Positions 38,321 through 47,243 of a DNA stretch of 64,000 nucleotides are shown one piece after another. The DNA comes from Pseudomonas sp. MN1F (GTDB taxonomy: Bacteria > Pseudomonadota > Gammaproteobacteria > Pseudomonadales > Pseudomonadaceae), in the NCBI RefSeq assembly GCF_009391885.1, contig NZ_VZII01000024.1:44510-108509 (forward strand), read 5' to 3'. The notes beneath the pieces were generated by a model. That model searched no databases. It was given only the letters and a program-made list of their open reading frames with translations, and was not told the origin of the DNA. The position numbers and the translations under genes are program-made. Positions within the stretch are counted from its first letter, which is position 1. Every line of letters begins with the position of its first letter.

Positions 38321-38932
38321 TTACCGGCTTAGCGGCAAGGCGACGCCAATCAGTGCGAACAGGCTCCCGCAGCAGCGATTGAAACCCTTGCCGCCCTTGG
38401 CCAGCCATGGCCGGATACGAAATGCCAGGCGCGCCAGCACGTATTCGACCACGCATTCCACGCTGGCAAAGGTCACCGCCATGATCATGAACTGCAGCAA
38501 CAGCCCCCGCTGCGGGTCGATGAACTGCGGCAGGAAGGCGCCGTAGAACAACAGTACCTTGGGGTTGGCGAGCGCAGACAGCAGGCCCTGGCGGAACATC
38601 CCCTGGTTGCTCAGGCGGGCTGCACGCTCGCTCACCTGCAGATGCAGGGCAGGGCTGCGCCAGAGCTGAATGCCCAGCCACACCAGATAGGCTCCACCGA
38701 CCCACTTGAGCACAGTCAGCACCGAGGCTGACGTCTGCAGCAGCGCCGTCAGCCCGAACATCGCCAGCGCAATCAGCGCACTGAAGCCGAACACCCCGCC
38801 GACGATGGTGAACAGCGTGCGGCGCGCGCCATACAGCGCACCGTGGGTCAGTGCCAGCAGGCTGTTCGGGCCGGGCGTCAGCGACAGGCCGATGCTCGCC
38901 AGCAGGTAGATCAGCCAGGTATCCAGAGTCAT
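38321..38932 (-). CDS. LysE family translocator (RhtB-like)
   Basis: 203 residues from ATG 38932, with GAAGG before it. Six hydrophobic helices; the family start LASIGLSLTPGPNSLLALTHGALYGARR and LSALANPKVLLFYGAFLPQFIDP are present. These proteins export amino acids or related compounds such as homoserine. Convergent with the MFS gene with only 4 bases between stops. Confidence 0.9.
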   Translation of the reverse strand: MTLDTWLIYLLASIGLSLTPGPNSLLALTHGALYGARRTLFTIVGGVFGFSALIALAMFGLTALLQTSASVLTVLKWVGGAYLVWLGIQLWRSPALHLQVSERAARLSNQGMFRQGLLSALANPKVLLFYGAFLPQFIDPQRGLLLQFMIMAVTFASVECVVEYVLARLAFRIRPWLAKGGKGFNRCCGSLFALIGVALPLSR

Positions 38933-39016
38933 GATGGGGCCTTCGGTAATCAGGTGCGGCCAGACCAAGCGATGGTTGAGCCGTCGAGGACTACAGCTGG
39001 CAGCGCTCCTTCAGGG

Positions 39017-39868
39017 TCATTGTGGTGTGCCGAACAGGCCGGTCCAGTAGATGCCCGCATCGCTCTTCGGGTCGACCGCATAGGCCGCGCCCATTTCACG
39101 GAAGTCCGGGTTCATCAGGGTGGCGCAGTGGCCAGGGCTGTCCAGCCAGCCATCCACCACCTTCTGCGCGGTGTCGCGCCCAGCGGCGATGTCTTCGCCG
39201 ATCTGCTGGTACAGGTAGCCGGCCAGTTCCGCCCGGTCACCGGGCGTGCGCCCGTCCTTGTCGATATGGTCGAAGAAGTTCTGGTTGGCCATGGCCCGCG
39301 TGTGGCTGGCGGCCACGCCCGCCAACGCCGTGCTCCAGCTCAGCGCAGGCGCTGCGGCGAACGGCTGGCCACCGCATTGGCGGGGCGCCTTGCGTGCGGC
39401 ATTGATGGCCTGCAACACCTTCTGCCCCTCGGCCTGCCAATCGCCCAAGCGCCCACTGAGCAAGGGCCGGGCAAGCACGATGCGCCAGTCGCGGCCTTCC
39501 TGGCTGACGCCGATGTCGACAAACTGCGGGTCGAGCACGACCTGGCAGAAGCTCTCCTCGATGGCATGCATGGCCGCCCGGGCATCGCGTGGGCCGGACA
39601 GGCTGATGGCCTGGACATTGACCATGGGGTAGGCGGCGCGGCTCATGGCCTGCTGCAGGTCGCGAGTGCCTTCTGGCGACAGTGCCAGGCGGGTGTCGCT
39701 GTTGAGCGGCGGCAGCTCCACCGACACCTCTTCCCCGCAGCGCTGGGCCTGGCTGCGGTAGGTATTGATCGAATCGATCAGCTGCGCCTCTTCGCCGGTG
39801 ACGGCCAGGGCTCCGGTCGACATGACCAGGCCCAGCGACAAGGCGGCAACGGATGACAGGACGCGCAT
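39017..39868 (-). CDS. Secreted protein with tandem CAP domains
   Basis: 283 residues from ATG 39868 with GGGAG 8 bases upstream. A signal peptide (residues 1-22, ending GALA) precedes two copies of a CAP (SCP/PR-1) fold. The second, about 155-283, keeps the family marks INAARKAPRQCGG, HTRAMANQNFFDHIDKDG, DGWLDSPGHCATLMNPDFREMG and YWTGLFG. The first, about 27-150, shows the same skeleton (INTYRSQAQRCGE, then SFCQVVLDPQFVDIG and IVLARPL) but has lost the histidines. CAP domains bind lipids, metals or act as inhibitors; in bacteria the function is mostly unknown. The protein is likely periplasmic or secreted. Confidence 0.85.
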   Translation of the reverse strand: MRVLSSVAALSLGLVMSTGALAVTGEEAQLIDSINTYRSQAQRCGEEVSVELPPLNSDTRLALSPEGTRDLQQAMSRAAYPMVNVQAISLSGPRDARAAMHAIEESFCQVVLDPQFVDIGVSQEGRDWRIVLARPLLSGRLGDWQAEGQKVLQAINAARKAPRQCGGQPFAAAPALSWSTALAGVAASHTRAMANQNFFDHIDKDGRTPGDRAELAGYLYQQIGEDIAAGRDTAQKVVDGWLDSPGHCATLMNPDFREMGAAYAVDPKSDAGIYWTGLFGTPQ

Positions 39869-40033
39869 GTGGATCTCCCTGTGACTGGCAGCGTCTTGGT
39901 ATGCGCTGCTCATCCTACACAAGCGCGAGGCGTTTGGCCCGGTCTCGTGCAAAGCAAAGAAAACGCCAGCAATGACTTGCGGGCGGCAAAAGAGGGAGTA
40001 GACCGGCCAACGCCAGAAAAGTGCGATGGCGCG

Positions 40034-40645
40034 TCAGCGGGCCAGCGCCTGGTTCGGTTTGTAGAACAGAAAGTGCCGGGTCTCGGCCGTCTTGCGATAG
40101 GCCTTGGCCCAGTCCGGGTGCACGTTGCGGTCATGGAAATACAGCGCGCCCCTGGTCGGGTCCTTGAGCTGCTGGTTCAGTGCCTTGCGCGCGATCTCCT
40201 TGGCCACGTCGTAGCGCTGCGCTTCCTCGACCTGGTCGGAGCGCCCGTCGCACCACCAGGAAAACTGGCAGGCTTTGGTTTCCACGCCCTGCTTGACCAC
40301 GCCGCAGATGGTGTCGGGAAAGCCCTCGTGGCCCAACCGGTTGAGTACCACGCTGGCCACCGCGCTCATGTCCTGGGCGTCGGCGCCCTTGGCTTCCCAG
40401 TAGATGGTGCGGGCCAGGCAGGTGATGCTGTCGTCCATCGGTGCCTGGCCTGCCGGGTCTACCGCCTGCACTTCGCCTGGGGTGATGGTTTCCGGTTTTT
40501 TCGGCGGCGGGGCATCTTCCACCACCTTTTTTTCCAGCTTCTCTGCTTTGTCTTCGGCCACCGCGGCCTTGGCGCTGTCAGCGGCATGCAAAGGGCTGGC
40601 GAGCAGGGCCGAGGTCAAGCAGATCAACATCCACGACAGGCGCAT
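40034..40645 (-). CDS. Cell wall hydrolase, SleB family
   Basis: 203 residues with a signal peptide (ending SPLHA). Residues 24-70 are Lys/Ala/Pro rich, like a linker across the periplasm. The SleB-type catalytic domain follows: DDSITCLARTIYWEAKG with the likely catalytic Glu, then VVLNRLGHEGFPDTICGVVKQ and CQFSWWCDGRSD. SleB-like enzymes are lytic transglycosylases acting on peptidoglycan. Stand-alone gene; probably wall remodelling. Confidence 0.88.
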   Translation of the reverse strand: MRLSWMLICLTSALLASPLHAADSAKAAVAEDKAEKLEKKVVEDAPPPKKPETITPGEVQAVDPAGQAPMDDSITCLARTIYWEAKGADAQDMSAVASVVLNRLGHEGFPDTICGVVKQGVETKACQFSWWCDGRSDQVEEAQRYDVAKEIARKALNQQLKDPTRGALYFHDRNVHPDWAKAYRKTAETRHFLFYKPNQALAR

Positions 40646-40693
40646 GGTCGAGTTTCCGAAGTGTGGGCTGAATCACAGTCTAGCCAAGCGGCT

Positions 40694-41611
40694 TCACTTG
40701 AGCGCAAGCATGAGCATCAAAGGCAAGGTCACGGCCGCCAGCACGGTCTGCAGGGCAATGATGGTGGCCATCAGCGGTGCGTTGCCGCCCATCTGCCGCG
40801 CCATCACGTAAGACGACGACGCAGTCGGCAAGGCCTGGAACAGCACGGCCACCACCGCTGCCTGGCCACCGAGCCCAAGCAGGCGGCACAGGCCCCAGGT
40901 GGTCAGCGGCATCACCAGGAACTTGAACGCCGATGCTGCCAGCAGTGGCCGCACCTGCTGGCCGAGGCTGGCGCCACCCAGCGCCGCCCCCACGCACAGC
41001 AGGCCCAGGGGCAGGGCGGCCTGGCCCAGCGCCTTGACGGTGGGTTCCAGGCCCGCCGGCAGGCCCAGGCCGGTGACCCGCAGCAACAGGCCCCCGGCGC
41101 AGCCGACGATCAACGGGTTGGCGAAGATGGCCCGCAACACGGTCGTCGGGGAGCTGTGGCGTGCGCTGAAGCGGGCGAACACCAGCACGCAGAGCAGATT
41201 GACCAAGGGCACGATGGCGGCGTTGGCCACGGCCGCCAGCGCAATCCCGGCGCTGCCGTAGATGCCGGCGGCGAGGGTGGCGCCGATGTAGTTGTTGAAG
41301 CGCACGCCACCCTGGAACACCGAGGTGAAGTCGGCACCGTCGTGGTTTACCGCGCCTTGGTAGAGCACCAGCAGCACGGCGCCCAGCAAGGTCGAAAGCA
41401 TCAGTACGCCGACCATGCCCAGCACCGGCACGCCATCAAGATTGGCCGTGGCCAGGCCATGGAGGAACAGGGAGGGCAGCAGCACGTAATAGCTCAGGCG
41501 TTCGGCGCCCGGCCAGAACGACTCGGCGAGAAAGCCGCGGATGCGCAGGAAGGTGCCCAGGGCGATCAGCAGGATGATGGGCACCAGGGTGGTCAGCATC
41601 AGGTGAAGCAT
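40694..41611 (-). CDS. AEC (auxin efflux carrier) family transporter
   Basis: 305 residues from ATG 41611; ten hydrophobic helices in two sets of five, as in AEC carriers. The internal ANPLIVGCAGGLLLRVTGLGLP is typical. Bacterial members such as MdcF and MleP move small organic acids. It follows a LysR gene on the same strand with 99 bases between, so regulation by that gene is possible. Confidence 0.85.
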   Translation of the reverse strand: MLHLMLTTLVPIILLIALGTFLRIRGFLAESFWPGAERLSYYVLLPSLFLHGLATANLDGVPVLGMVGVLMLSTLLGAVLLVLYQGAVNHDGADFTSVFQGGVRFNNYIGATLAAGIYGSAGIALAAVANAAIVPLVNLLCVLVFARFSARHSSPTTVLRAIFANPLIVGCAGGLLLRVTGLGLPAGLEPTVKALGQAALPLGLLCVGAALGGASLGQQVRPLLAASAFKFLVMPLTTWGLCRLLGLGGQAAVVAVLFQALPTASSSYVMARQMGGNAPLMATIIALQTVLAAVTLPLMLMLALK

Positions 41612-41710
41612 GGTGATCGTTCCGTGGTCGGGGACGGGCACAGGTTAGCGTGGCTGACTGGTTGGTAAAAACGTTGATTTCTGCAGTGACTGTTGAGAAA
41701 AACTGCACAC

Positions 41711-42574
41711 TCACGCGTCCATGGCAGTCTTCAATACAGCACTCAGGTGCCGCCGCTGGCTCTTTTCGTGTTCCAGCAACACCACCCGCCGCACCAACTG
41801 TGGCTCACCAAAGGGCAGGCAGGTGGCCGGTGGCAAGCGTTGCAGGTCGTCATCGGCCATAGGGATGATCGCCACCCCCAGCCCCATCACGGCCATGCGC
41901 GCCAGTGCTTCCTGGCTGTCCAGTTCCATCTGTTCGCTGACCTGCAAATGCTGGCGGCGCAGCTCCTGCTCGATCTGCCGCCCGGCCCAGGCACGCTTGT
42001 CGAAGCGCAGGAACGGCTGGCTGGCCAGCAGCTGCGGCAGGCTCTGGCCCGCCAGTTCGGGGCTGGCGATAGCCCAGAAGCGGTCTTCGAACAACGCTGT
42101 GAAGTCAAGGCTCTGCGGGTAGGGACTGACCGGTTCCGTGGTGATTGCCGCATCCAGCTCGCCATCTTCGACGCGCCGTGCAAGTTCGGCCGACATCCCG
42201 GAGTTCACGCTGATGTGCAGTTCCGGGTGATGCGCCTTGATCCATACCAGGGCCTTGGGCAGGCGTCGGGCCAGGACCGTGTGAATCGCGCCCAGGCGCA
42301 ATCGGCCACGCAGGCTCGGGCCACTGGCCAAGGCATCGGCCAGTTCGTCGTAGGCGCCGAGGATGTGCTCGGCCCGCGCCACCGCCAGTTGCCCGGCTTC
42401 GGTGAGCGCCACCTGGCGACGGCTGCGGTCGAACAGCGCGACCTTGAGTTCGTCCTCGAGGGTCTTGATGTGCAGGCTCACGGCCGAAGGGGTGAGGCTG
42501 AGCAGGTCGGCGGCACGGGCGAAGGTGCCGTGGCGGGCGATGGTCACCAGGGTGCGCAGGGCTTTGAGGGACAC
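41711..42574 (-). CDS. LysR family transcriptional regulator
   Basis: 287 residues from GTG 42574, which has GGAG upstream and gives a normal LysR start (VSLKALRTLVTIARHGTFARAADLLSL). HTH recognition helix LTPSAVSLHIKTLEDELKVALFDR. Effector domain from about 87 (RGRLRLGAIHTVLARRLPKAL). It is divergent from sodC and followed by an AEC transporter. TTCAG-N7-CTGAA in the gap could be its operator. Confidence 0.87.
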   Translation of the reverse strand: MSLKALRTLVTIARHGTFARAADLLSLTPSAVSLHIKTLEDELKVALFDRSRRQVALTEAGQLAVARAEHILGAYDELADALASGPSLRGRLRLGAIHTVLARRLPKALVWIKAHHPELHISVNSGMSAELARRVEDGELDAAITTEPVSPYPQSLDFTALFEDRFWAIASPELAGQSLPQLLASQPFLRFDKRAWAGRQIEQELRRQHLQVSEQMELDSQEALARMAVMGLGVAIIPMADDDLQRLPPATCLPFGEPQLVRRVVLLEHEKSQRRHLSAVLKTAMDA

Positions 42575-42605
42575 GCGAACGGGCTCCGGGCGGCAGGGGA
42601 AGTGT

Positions 42606-42622
42606 TTCAGTCTGTGGCTGAA
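42606..42622. promoter_or_regulatory. Candidate LysR operator
   Basis: TTCAG-N7-CTGAA lies 32 bases upstream of the lysR start and 80 bases upstream of sodC. Its place and symmetry fit LysR autoregulation. Confidence 0.4.
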
Positions 42623-42701
42623 TGGAATGCCTGGCAAGCTGCGCAGTCCCACGTGTTACGCGGGTACGAAACCCACCTATCCCAAGTCATGGAGAAACGA
42701 C

Positions 42702-43217
42702 ATGAAAGCAGTAGTCTTCACCGCATTGCTGGCCTCGGCCGGTCTCGCCCAGGCCGCGCAAACGGTCGAACTGAAGCTGGCCGGAGCGGACGGCCCGGGC
42801 AAGTCGATCGGTACCATCAGCATCGAGCAGAACAAGTACGGCACGCTGCTCACCCCCGATCTCAAGGACCTGCCGCCGGGTGTGCATGGCTTCCACCTGC
42901 ACCAGAAGGGTTCGTGCGCGGCGGCAGAGGAGAACGGCAAGCCGGTACCGGCGGGCGCGGCAGGTGGGCACTGGGACCCTGATTCCACCAACGCGCACAA
43001 AGGCCCCTACGACGACAGCGGCCACCGCGGCGACCTGCCAGCGCTGTATGTCGGTGCTGATGGCAAGGCCACCTACCCGGTATTGGCGCCACGGCTGAAG
43101 GCCGAAGACTTCAAGGGCCATGCGCTGATGGTGCATGCCGGTGGCGATAACCACAGCGATCACCCGCAGAAGCTGGGCGGTGGTGGTGCCCGTGTGGCGT
43201 GTGCAGTGGTCCAGTAG
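42702..43217 (+). CDS. sodC: Periplasmic Cu,Zn superoxide dismutase
   Basis: 171 residues with a Sec signal (residues 1-18, ending AQA). It converts superoxide to peroxide in the periplasm. Copper ligands are His in GFHLHQKGS, the bridge and zinc set is in GGHWDPDSTNAHKGPYDDSGHRGD, and the last copper His is MVHAGGDNHSD. Cysteines in GSC and RVACAVV form the usual disulfide. GGAG lies 8 bases before ATG. Divergent from lysR. Confidence 0.95.
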   Translation: MKAVVFTALLASAGLAQAAQTVELKLAGADGPGKSIGTISIEQNKYGTLLTPDLKDLPPGVHGFHLHQKGSCAAAEENGKPVPAGAAGGHWDPDSTNAHKGPYDDSGHRGDLPALYVGADGKATYPVLAPRLKAEDFKGHALMVHAGGDNHSDHPQKLGGGGARVACAVVQ

Positions 43218-43230
43218 GCCCCAGGGCTGC

Positions 43231-43830
43231 TCAGGGTTGGCGCTCGGCTACCGCACGCAATGTCCGCAGCGTCACCACCGGGGCATCGACCACGAAGCGG
43301 TTGGCCAGCCAGCCCGGCACGTCCCCGGCAGGGTCAGCCTGCAACTGGTAGGTGACCTCGGTTTCCCGCTCACCGAGTGGCTTCATGATCCATTCACCGG
43401 CCAGGTGCTGCACGCGGATCAGCCCAGGCTCTTCGGGCAGGCGGCCCGGTTCGGCGCTCAGGTGCCGCACCAGGGTCCCGTCAGCCCGGCGCTCGGTGCT
43501 GACCTTGAGAATGATGTCGCGCGGCAGGGTCGGCCACGGCAGGTTGGTAGTCAGGTAGACCCAGGTCGTGTCGCCTACCACATCCAGCAGGCGCATCTGG
43601 TCGCAGGCATACAGCCATTTGCACGCCACCCGCAGGTTTTCCTGAAGGTCGGTGAGGGTGCGCACGCTGGCTTTCATGGTGCTGATGCCGCGGAACTGCT
43701 GGTAGGGCGAGTCTGGGGCCGCGGCCAGGTAGACACGAATACCTTCGCGGTCGTAGGCAATTTTCCATTCATCAGCCGCCAGGCTGACGCTGGAGCAAAG
43801 CAGTACGGCAAGCATCAGGCAGCGGTTCAT
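43231..43830 (-). CDS. START domain-containing exported protein
   Basis: 199 residues with a signal peptide (ending SLA, mature start ADEWKIAYDREGIRVYLA). The rest matches a START lipid-binding fold: an N-terminal strand, YACDQMRLLDVVGDTTWVYL, LPWPTLPRDIILKVSTERR and the C-terminal helix GWLANRFVVDAPVVTLRTLRAV. Bacterial START proteins bind hydrophobic ligands; ligand unknown. Convergent with sodC with 13 bases between stops. Confidence 0.85.
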   Translation of the reverse strand: MNRCLMLAVLLCSSVSLAADEWKIAYDREGIRVYLAAAPDSPYQQFRGISTMKASVRTLTDLQENLRVACKWLYACDQMRLLDVVGDTTWVYLTTNLPWPTLPRDIILKVSTERRADGTLVRHLSAEPGRLPEEPGLIRVQHLAGEWIMKPLGERETEVTYQLQADPAGDVPGWLANRFVVDAPVVTLRTLRAVAERQP

Positions 43831-43880
43831 GGCAAGTACCGCGCTAGGGGGCAGGGCTAGTCAGTATGAGCGGCAAACAG

Positions 43881-43904
43881 AAAGCCCGCCAGGTGGCGGG
43901 CTTT
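43881..43904 (-). terminator. Terminator for ureidoglycine aminohydrolase gene
   Basis: AAAGCCCGCC-aggt-GGCGGGCTTT, a 10-bp stem with a T-rich tail on the minus strand (TTTCTGTTT). It lies 18 bases beyond the stop of the gene at 43922. Confidence 0.85.
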
Positions 43905-43921
43905 GGGGCATCAGCCTGAAC

Positions 43922-44758
43922 TCAACGCTGTGGGTTGAGGGTCAGGTGCACGTGACGGTTCACGTCCTTGTACAGCAGGTAGCTGAACTTGCCTGGGCCG
44001 CCGGCGTAGCAAGCTTGCGGGCAGAAGGCGCGCAGCCACATGAAGTCGCCGGCTTCCACTTCGACCCAGTCCTGGTTCAGGCGGTACACCGCCTTGCCTT
44101 CCAGCACATACAGGCCGTGTTCCATGACGTGGGTTTCAGCGAACGGAATCACGCCGCCCGGCTGGAAGGTGACAATGTTGACGTGCATGTCGTGGCGCAT
44201 GTCGGCCATGTCGACGAAGCGGGTGGTGACCCAGCGGCCTTCGGTGCCCGGCATCTCGATGACGGTGGCGTTGTCGCGGTGGGTGACGAACGACTCAGGC
44301 ACGGCCAGGCCTTCGACTTTCTGGTAGTGCTTGCGCAGCCAGTGGAAGGTGACGTTGGCCTTGCTGTTGTTGCGCAGGCTCCACTCGGCGCCCGGGGCCA
44401 GGAAGGCATAGCCGCCTGGGGTCAGGGTGTGATGCTTGCCTTCGACGGTGATGTCCAGCTCGCCTTCGACGATGAACACCACGGCTTCGGCATTAGGGTC
44501 CAGCTCAGGGCGCTCGCTGCCGCCTTCCGGGGCCACTTCGACGATGTACTGCGAGAAGGTTTCGGCGAAACCGGTCAGCGGGCGGGCGATGACCCACATG
44601 CGCATCTTGTCCCAGAACGGCAGGTGGCTGGTGACGATGTCACGCATCACGCCTTTAGGGATGACGGCATAGGCTTCGGTGAACATGGCACGGTCAGTCA
44701 GCAGCTCGGTCTGAGCTGGGTGCCCACCGTGGGGGGCGAAGTAGGAGTGGTTCGACAT
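43922..44758 (-). CDS. allE: (S)-ureidoglycine aminohydrolase
   Basis: 278 residues from ATG 44758. A bicupin: the N-terminal cupin has PEGGSERPELDPNAEAVVFIVEGELDI, and the C-terminal cupin keeps the manganese set in IPFAETHVMEHGLYVLEG (Glu, His, His) and later Gln, as known for AllE/UGHase. The enzyme releases ammonia from ureidoglycine, giving ureidoglycolate in purine breakdown. Other purine genes are not nearby. It ends in a strong terminator. Confidence 0.85.
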   Translation of the reverse strand: MSNHSYFAPHGGHPAQTELLTDRAMFTEAYAVIPKGVMRDIVTSHLPFWDKMRMWVIARPLTGFAETFSQYIVEVAPEGGSERPELDPNAEAVVFIVEGELDITVEGKHHTLTPGGYAFLAPGAEWSLRNNSKANVTFHWLRKHYQKVEGLAVPESFVTHRDNATVIEMPGTEGRWVTTRFVDMADMRHDMHVNIVTFQPGGVIPFAETHVMEHGLYVLEGKAVYRLNQDWVEVEAGDFMWLRAFCPQACYAGGPGKFSYLLYKDVNRHVHLTLNPQR

Positions 44759-44866
44759 GAGCGGTCTCGACTTGTTGTTCTCTCCCCGTGCCTTGGACCA
44801 CACCGGCCGGTGCGTGCAGGGGATGTGCGGACAGCATAGGGGGCAGTCCGCATCATCCACAAATTA

Positions 44867-44899
44867 AATGTTGAAATACTCGACATTCAGTTACTGAAT
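44867..44899. promoter_or_regulatory. Two adjacent dyads between allE-type gene and monooxygenase gene
   Basis: AATGTtG/CgACATT (44867-44887) overlaps the start of ATTCAGT-t-ACTGAAT (44885-44899). The second crosses the stop codon of the monooxygenase gene. They could be an operator for the allE-type gene, or act as a weak terminator. Confidence 0.35.
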
Positions 44900-46255
44900 G
44901 CGAACCTGGCGCCCCGCGTGGGCTTCCGGCAGCCGATCGCCGCGGCCGAACAGCTTGTGGCGCAGGGTGCCGTCGGTGTAGTTCAGCGGGTAGCGGCCAC
45001 GGCGTTGCAGTTCCGGCACCAGCAGATCGACGACGTTGGCCAGGTCGTCCGGTTGCACAGCATAAGTGAGGTTGAAGCCGTCGATGCCGGTCTGGTCGAG
45101 CCAGTGTTCCAATTGGTCGGCAATCTCGCCGGGTGAGCCGACCAGTACCGGGCCACGCCCGCCCAGGCCGACGAATTCGGCGGCTTCACGCACGGTCCAG
45201 CGGCGGTTCGGGTCGGCGGCGGTGAACGCCGCCAGGGCGGCACGGCCAGCATCGTTCTCGACATATTCGATGGGGGCATCCGGGTCGAGGCCGGCGAAGT
45301 CGATACCGGTCCAGCCCGAAAGCAGGGCAAGGGCGGCGTCAAGGTCGACGTAGCGGCGGTACTCGGCAAAGCGCGCCTGGGCTTCATGCGGCGTCGGCGC
45401 GACGATCAGCAGTGCCTGGGCATAGATCAGCACCTCATCACGGCCACGCCCGGCCACTTCGCTGGCTTGGCGGATGCCGTCGGCGTAGCGGCGCAGCACG
45501 GTGGGCGTCGGGCCACTGATGAACACGCACTCGGCATGCCGGGCGGCGAACTGTTGCCCACGCGCCGAGGCGCCGGCCTGGAACAGTACCGGGGTGCGCT
45601 GGGGCGAAGGCTGGCACAAGTGCATGCCGGGCACCTGGAAGTGCTCGCCGGCATGGTTGATGGCATGCACTTTCGACGGTTCGATGTAGCGTCCGCTTTC
45701 GCGCTCCAGTTGCACGGCATCATCTTCCCAGCTTTTTTCCCAGAGTTTGTACAGCACCTCCAGGTATTCCTCGGCCAGGTCGTAGCGCTGGTCATGGCCC
45801 AGCTGGCGGGCCAGGCCCAGGTTGCGCGCGGCGCTGTCGAGGTAGCCGGTGACGATGTTCCAGCCGACCCGGCCATTGCTCAGGTGGTCGAGTGTGGACA
45901 TGCGCCGGGCGAATGGATAAGGGTGTTCATAGGTCAGCGAAAAGGTTACGCCGATGCCCAGGTGCTCGGTGGCCCCGGCCATGGCCGGGACCAGCAGCAG
46001 CGGGTCGTTGACCGGCACCTGCACGCCACCGCGCAGGGCGGCTTGCGGGCCACCCTGGTAGACGTCGTAGATACCCAGCACGTCGGCGATGAACAGCGCA
46101 TCAAACAGCCCGCGCTCCAGCAGGCGCGCGAGGTCGGTCCAGTAGTCCAGGCGGTTGAACGCCACGCTGGTGTTGCGCGGGTGGCGCCAAAGCCCCGGGG
46201 ACTGGTGGCTGGCAGCGTTCATGCTGAAGGCGTTGAAGCGGATGTGGCGGGGCAT
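44891..46255 (-). CDS. FMN-dependent monooxygenase, NtaA/SnaA/DszA type
   Basis: 454 residues from ATG 46255 (GGGAG upstream). A luciferase-like TIM barrel: RFNAFSMNAASHQSPGLW at the start, GLFDALFIADVLG, LDHLSNGRVGWNIVTGYLDSAARNLG and HAGEHFQVPGM match two-component monooxygenases that use FMNH2 from a separate reductase to break C-S or C-N bonds. It follows the substrate-binding protein gene by 16 bases, forming a small sulfur- or nitrogen-scavenging operon. No reductase or permease lies in the window. Confidence 0.9.
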   Translation of the reverse strand: MPRHIRFNAFSMNAASHQSPGLWRHPRNTSVAFNRLDYWTDLARLLERGLFDALFIADVLGIYDVYQGGPQAALRGGVQVPVNDPLLLVPAMAGATEHLGIGVTFSLTYEHPYPFARRMSTLDHLSNGRVGWNIVTGYLDSAARNLGLARQLGHDQRYDLAEEYLEVLYKLWEKSWEDDAVQLERESGRYIEPSKVHAINHAGEHFQVPGMHLCQPSPQRTPVLFQAGASARGQQFAARHAECVFISGPTPTVLRRYADGIRQASEVAGRGRDEVLIYAQALLIVAPTPHEAQARFAEYRRYVDLDAALALLSGWTGIDFAGLDPDAPIEYVENDAGRAALAAFTAADPNRRWTVREAAEFVGLGGRGPVLVGSPGEIADQLEHWLDQTGIDGFNLTYAVQPDDLANVVDLLVPELQRRGRYPLNYTDGTLRHKLFGRGDRLPEAHAGRQVRIQ

Positions 46256-46271
46256 TGCCTTCACTCCCTGG

Positions 46272-47243
46272 TCACGGCAATACAGAAGCCGGGTAGATGG
46301 CATCGGCGACCTGCAACTTGTGCGGGATCAGGCCCAGGCCCTGGAAGGTATCGGCCAGTTTCTGCTGCTCGGCGACGATCTGCGGGGTGATGGCCACGGC
46401 GTTATAGTTGCGTCGCTCGCTGGCCACCTCCAGCACATTGGCGCTGATGCCCAGTTGCGGTGCCAGCAGTGCGGCGACTTCGGCGGGCTTGGCGTTGGCC
46501 CACTGGCTGACCTTGCCCAGCTCGCTGAAGAAGGTCTTCAGCAGGTCGCGGTGCTGGTCGGCGAAGGTGGCGGTAGACAGGTAGAAGGTGCGGTTGTTGG
46601 TCAGGCCGCTGCCATCGCGCAGGTTCTTCAGGCCCGGCTGGCTTTCGGCTGCGGCGAGGAACGGGTCCCACAGGGTCACGGCCTGCACGCTGCCCGATTG
46701 CAGGGCGGCGACGGCATCGGCAGCGTTGTTGACGTAGGCCGGGGTGATGTCCTGATAGCTCAGGCCGGCCTGTTCCAGGGCCACCGCCAGCAAGTATTGG
46801 GCGTTCCAGCCGCGGCCGGTGGCCACGCGCTTGCCTTTGAGGTCCTGCACCGCGGTGAGCTGATCCTGCTCGCGCACCACCAGGCCGATGCCGCGCGGGT
46901 AGGGTTGTTCGGCGGCGAGGTAGACCACCGGCTTGCCGGCGGCCTGGGCGAATACCGATGGCGCGTCGGCAGCGTGGCCCAGGTCGATGGCGCCGGTGCT
47001 CAGCGCTTCGAGCAGCTGCGGGCCGGCGGCAAATTCGTGCCAGCTGACTTTCACGCCTTGGGGCGCCAGGGCCTTTTCCAGCGCGCCGCTGCCTTTGAGG
47101 ATGTTGATGCTGTTGAACTTCTGATAACCGATGCGCAGGGTCTTGGTGTCTTCGGCGAAGGCACTGGACCAGGGCAGCAGGCTGCTGGCGACAGTCGCCA
47201 GGAGGCCGCCGACCAGCAGGCGGCGAAGGGGGGAGAAGGGCAT
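46272..47243 (-). CDS. Aliphatic sulfonate-type ABC transporter substrate-binding protein
   Basis: 323 residues with an Arg-rich signal peptide (ending SSAFA). The mature start EDTKTLRIGYQKFNSINILKG and the later GAIDLGHAADAPSVFAQAAGKPVVYLA, DLKGKRVATGRGWNAQYLLAVAL and SVQAVTLWDPFLAAAES mark an SsuA/NMT1-fold protein. It should bind a sulfonate or related anion in the periplasm. The upstream region is very AT-rich, as seen at CysB-controlled promoters. Permease and ATPase are absent here, so it may use another system. Confidence 0.9.
   Translation of the reverse strand: MPFSPLRRLLVGGLLATVASSLLPWSSAFAEDTKTLRIGYQKFNSINILKGSGALEKALAPQGVKVSWHEFAAGPQLLEALSTGAIDLGHAADAPSVFAQAAGKPVVYLAAEQPYPRGIGLVVREQDQLTAVQDLKGKRVATGRGWNAQYLLAVALEQAGLSYQDITPAYVNNAADAVAALQSGSVQAVTLWDPFLAAAESQPGLKNLRDGSGLTNNRTFYLSTATFADQHRDLLKTFFSELGKVSQWANAKPAEVAALLAPQLGISANVLEVASERRNYNAVAITPQIVAEQQKLADTFQGLGLIPHKLQVADAIYPASVLP

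Noticed and set aside
38316..38321. Possible overlap or fusion of the MFS and LysE genes.
   Set aside because: They are on opposite strands with 4 bases between their stops.
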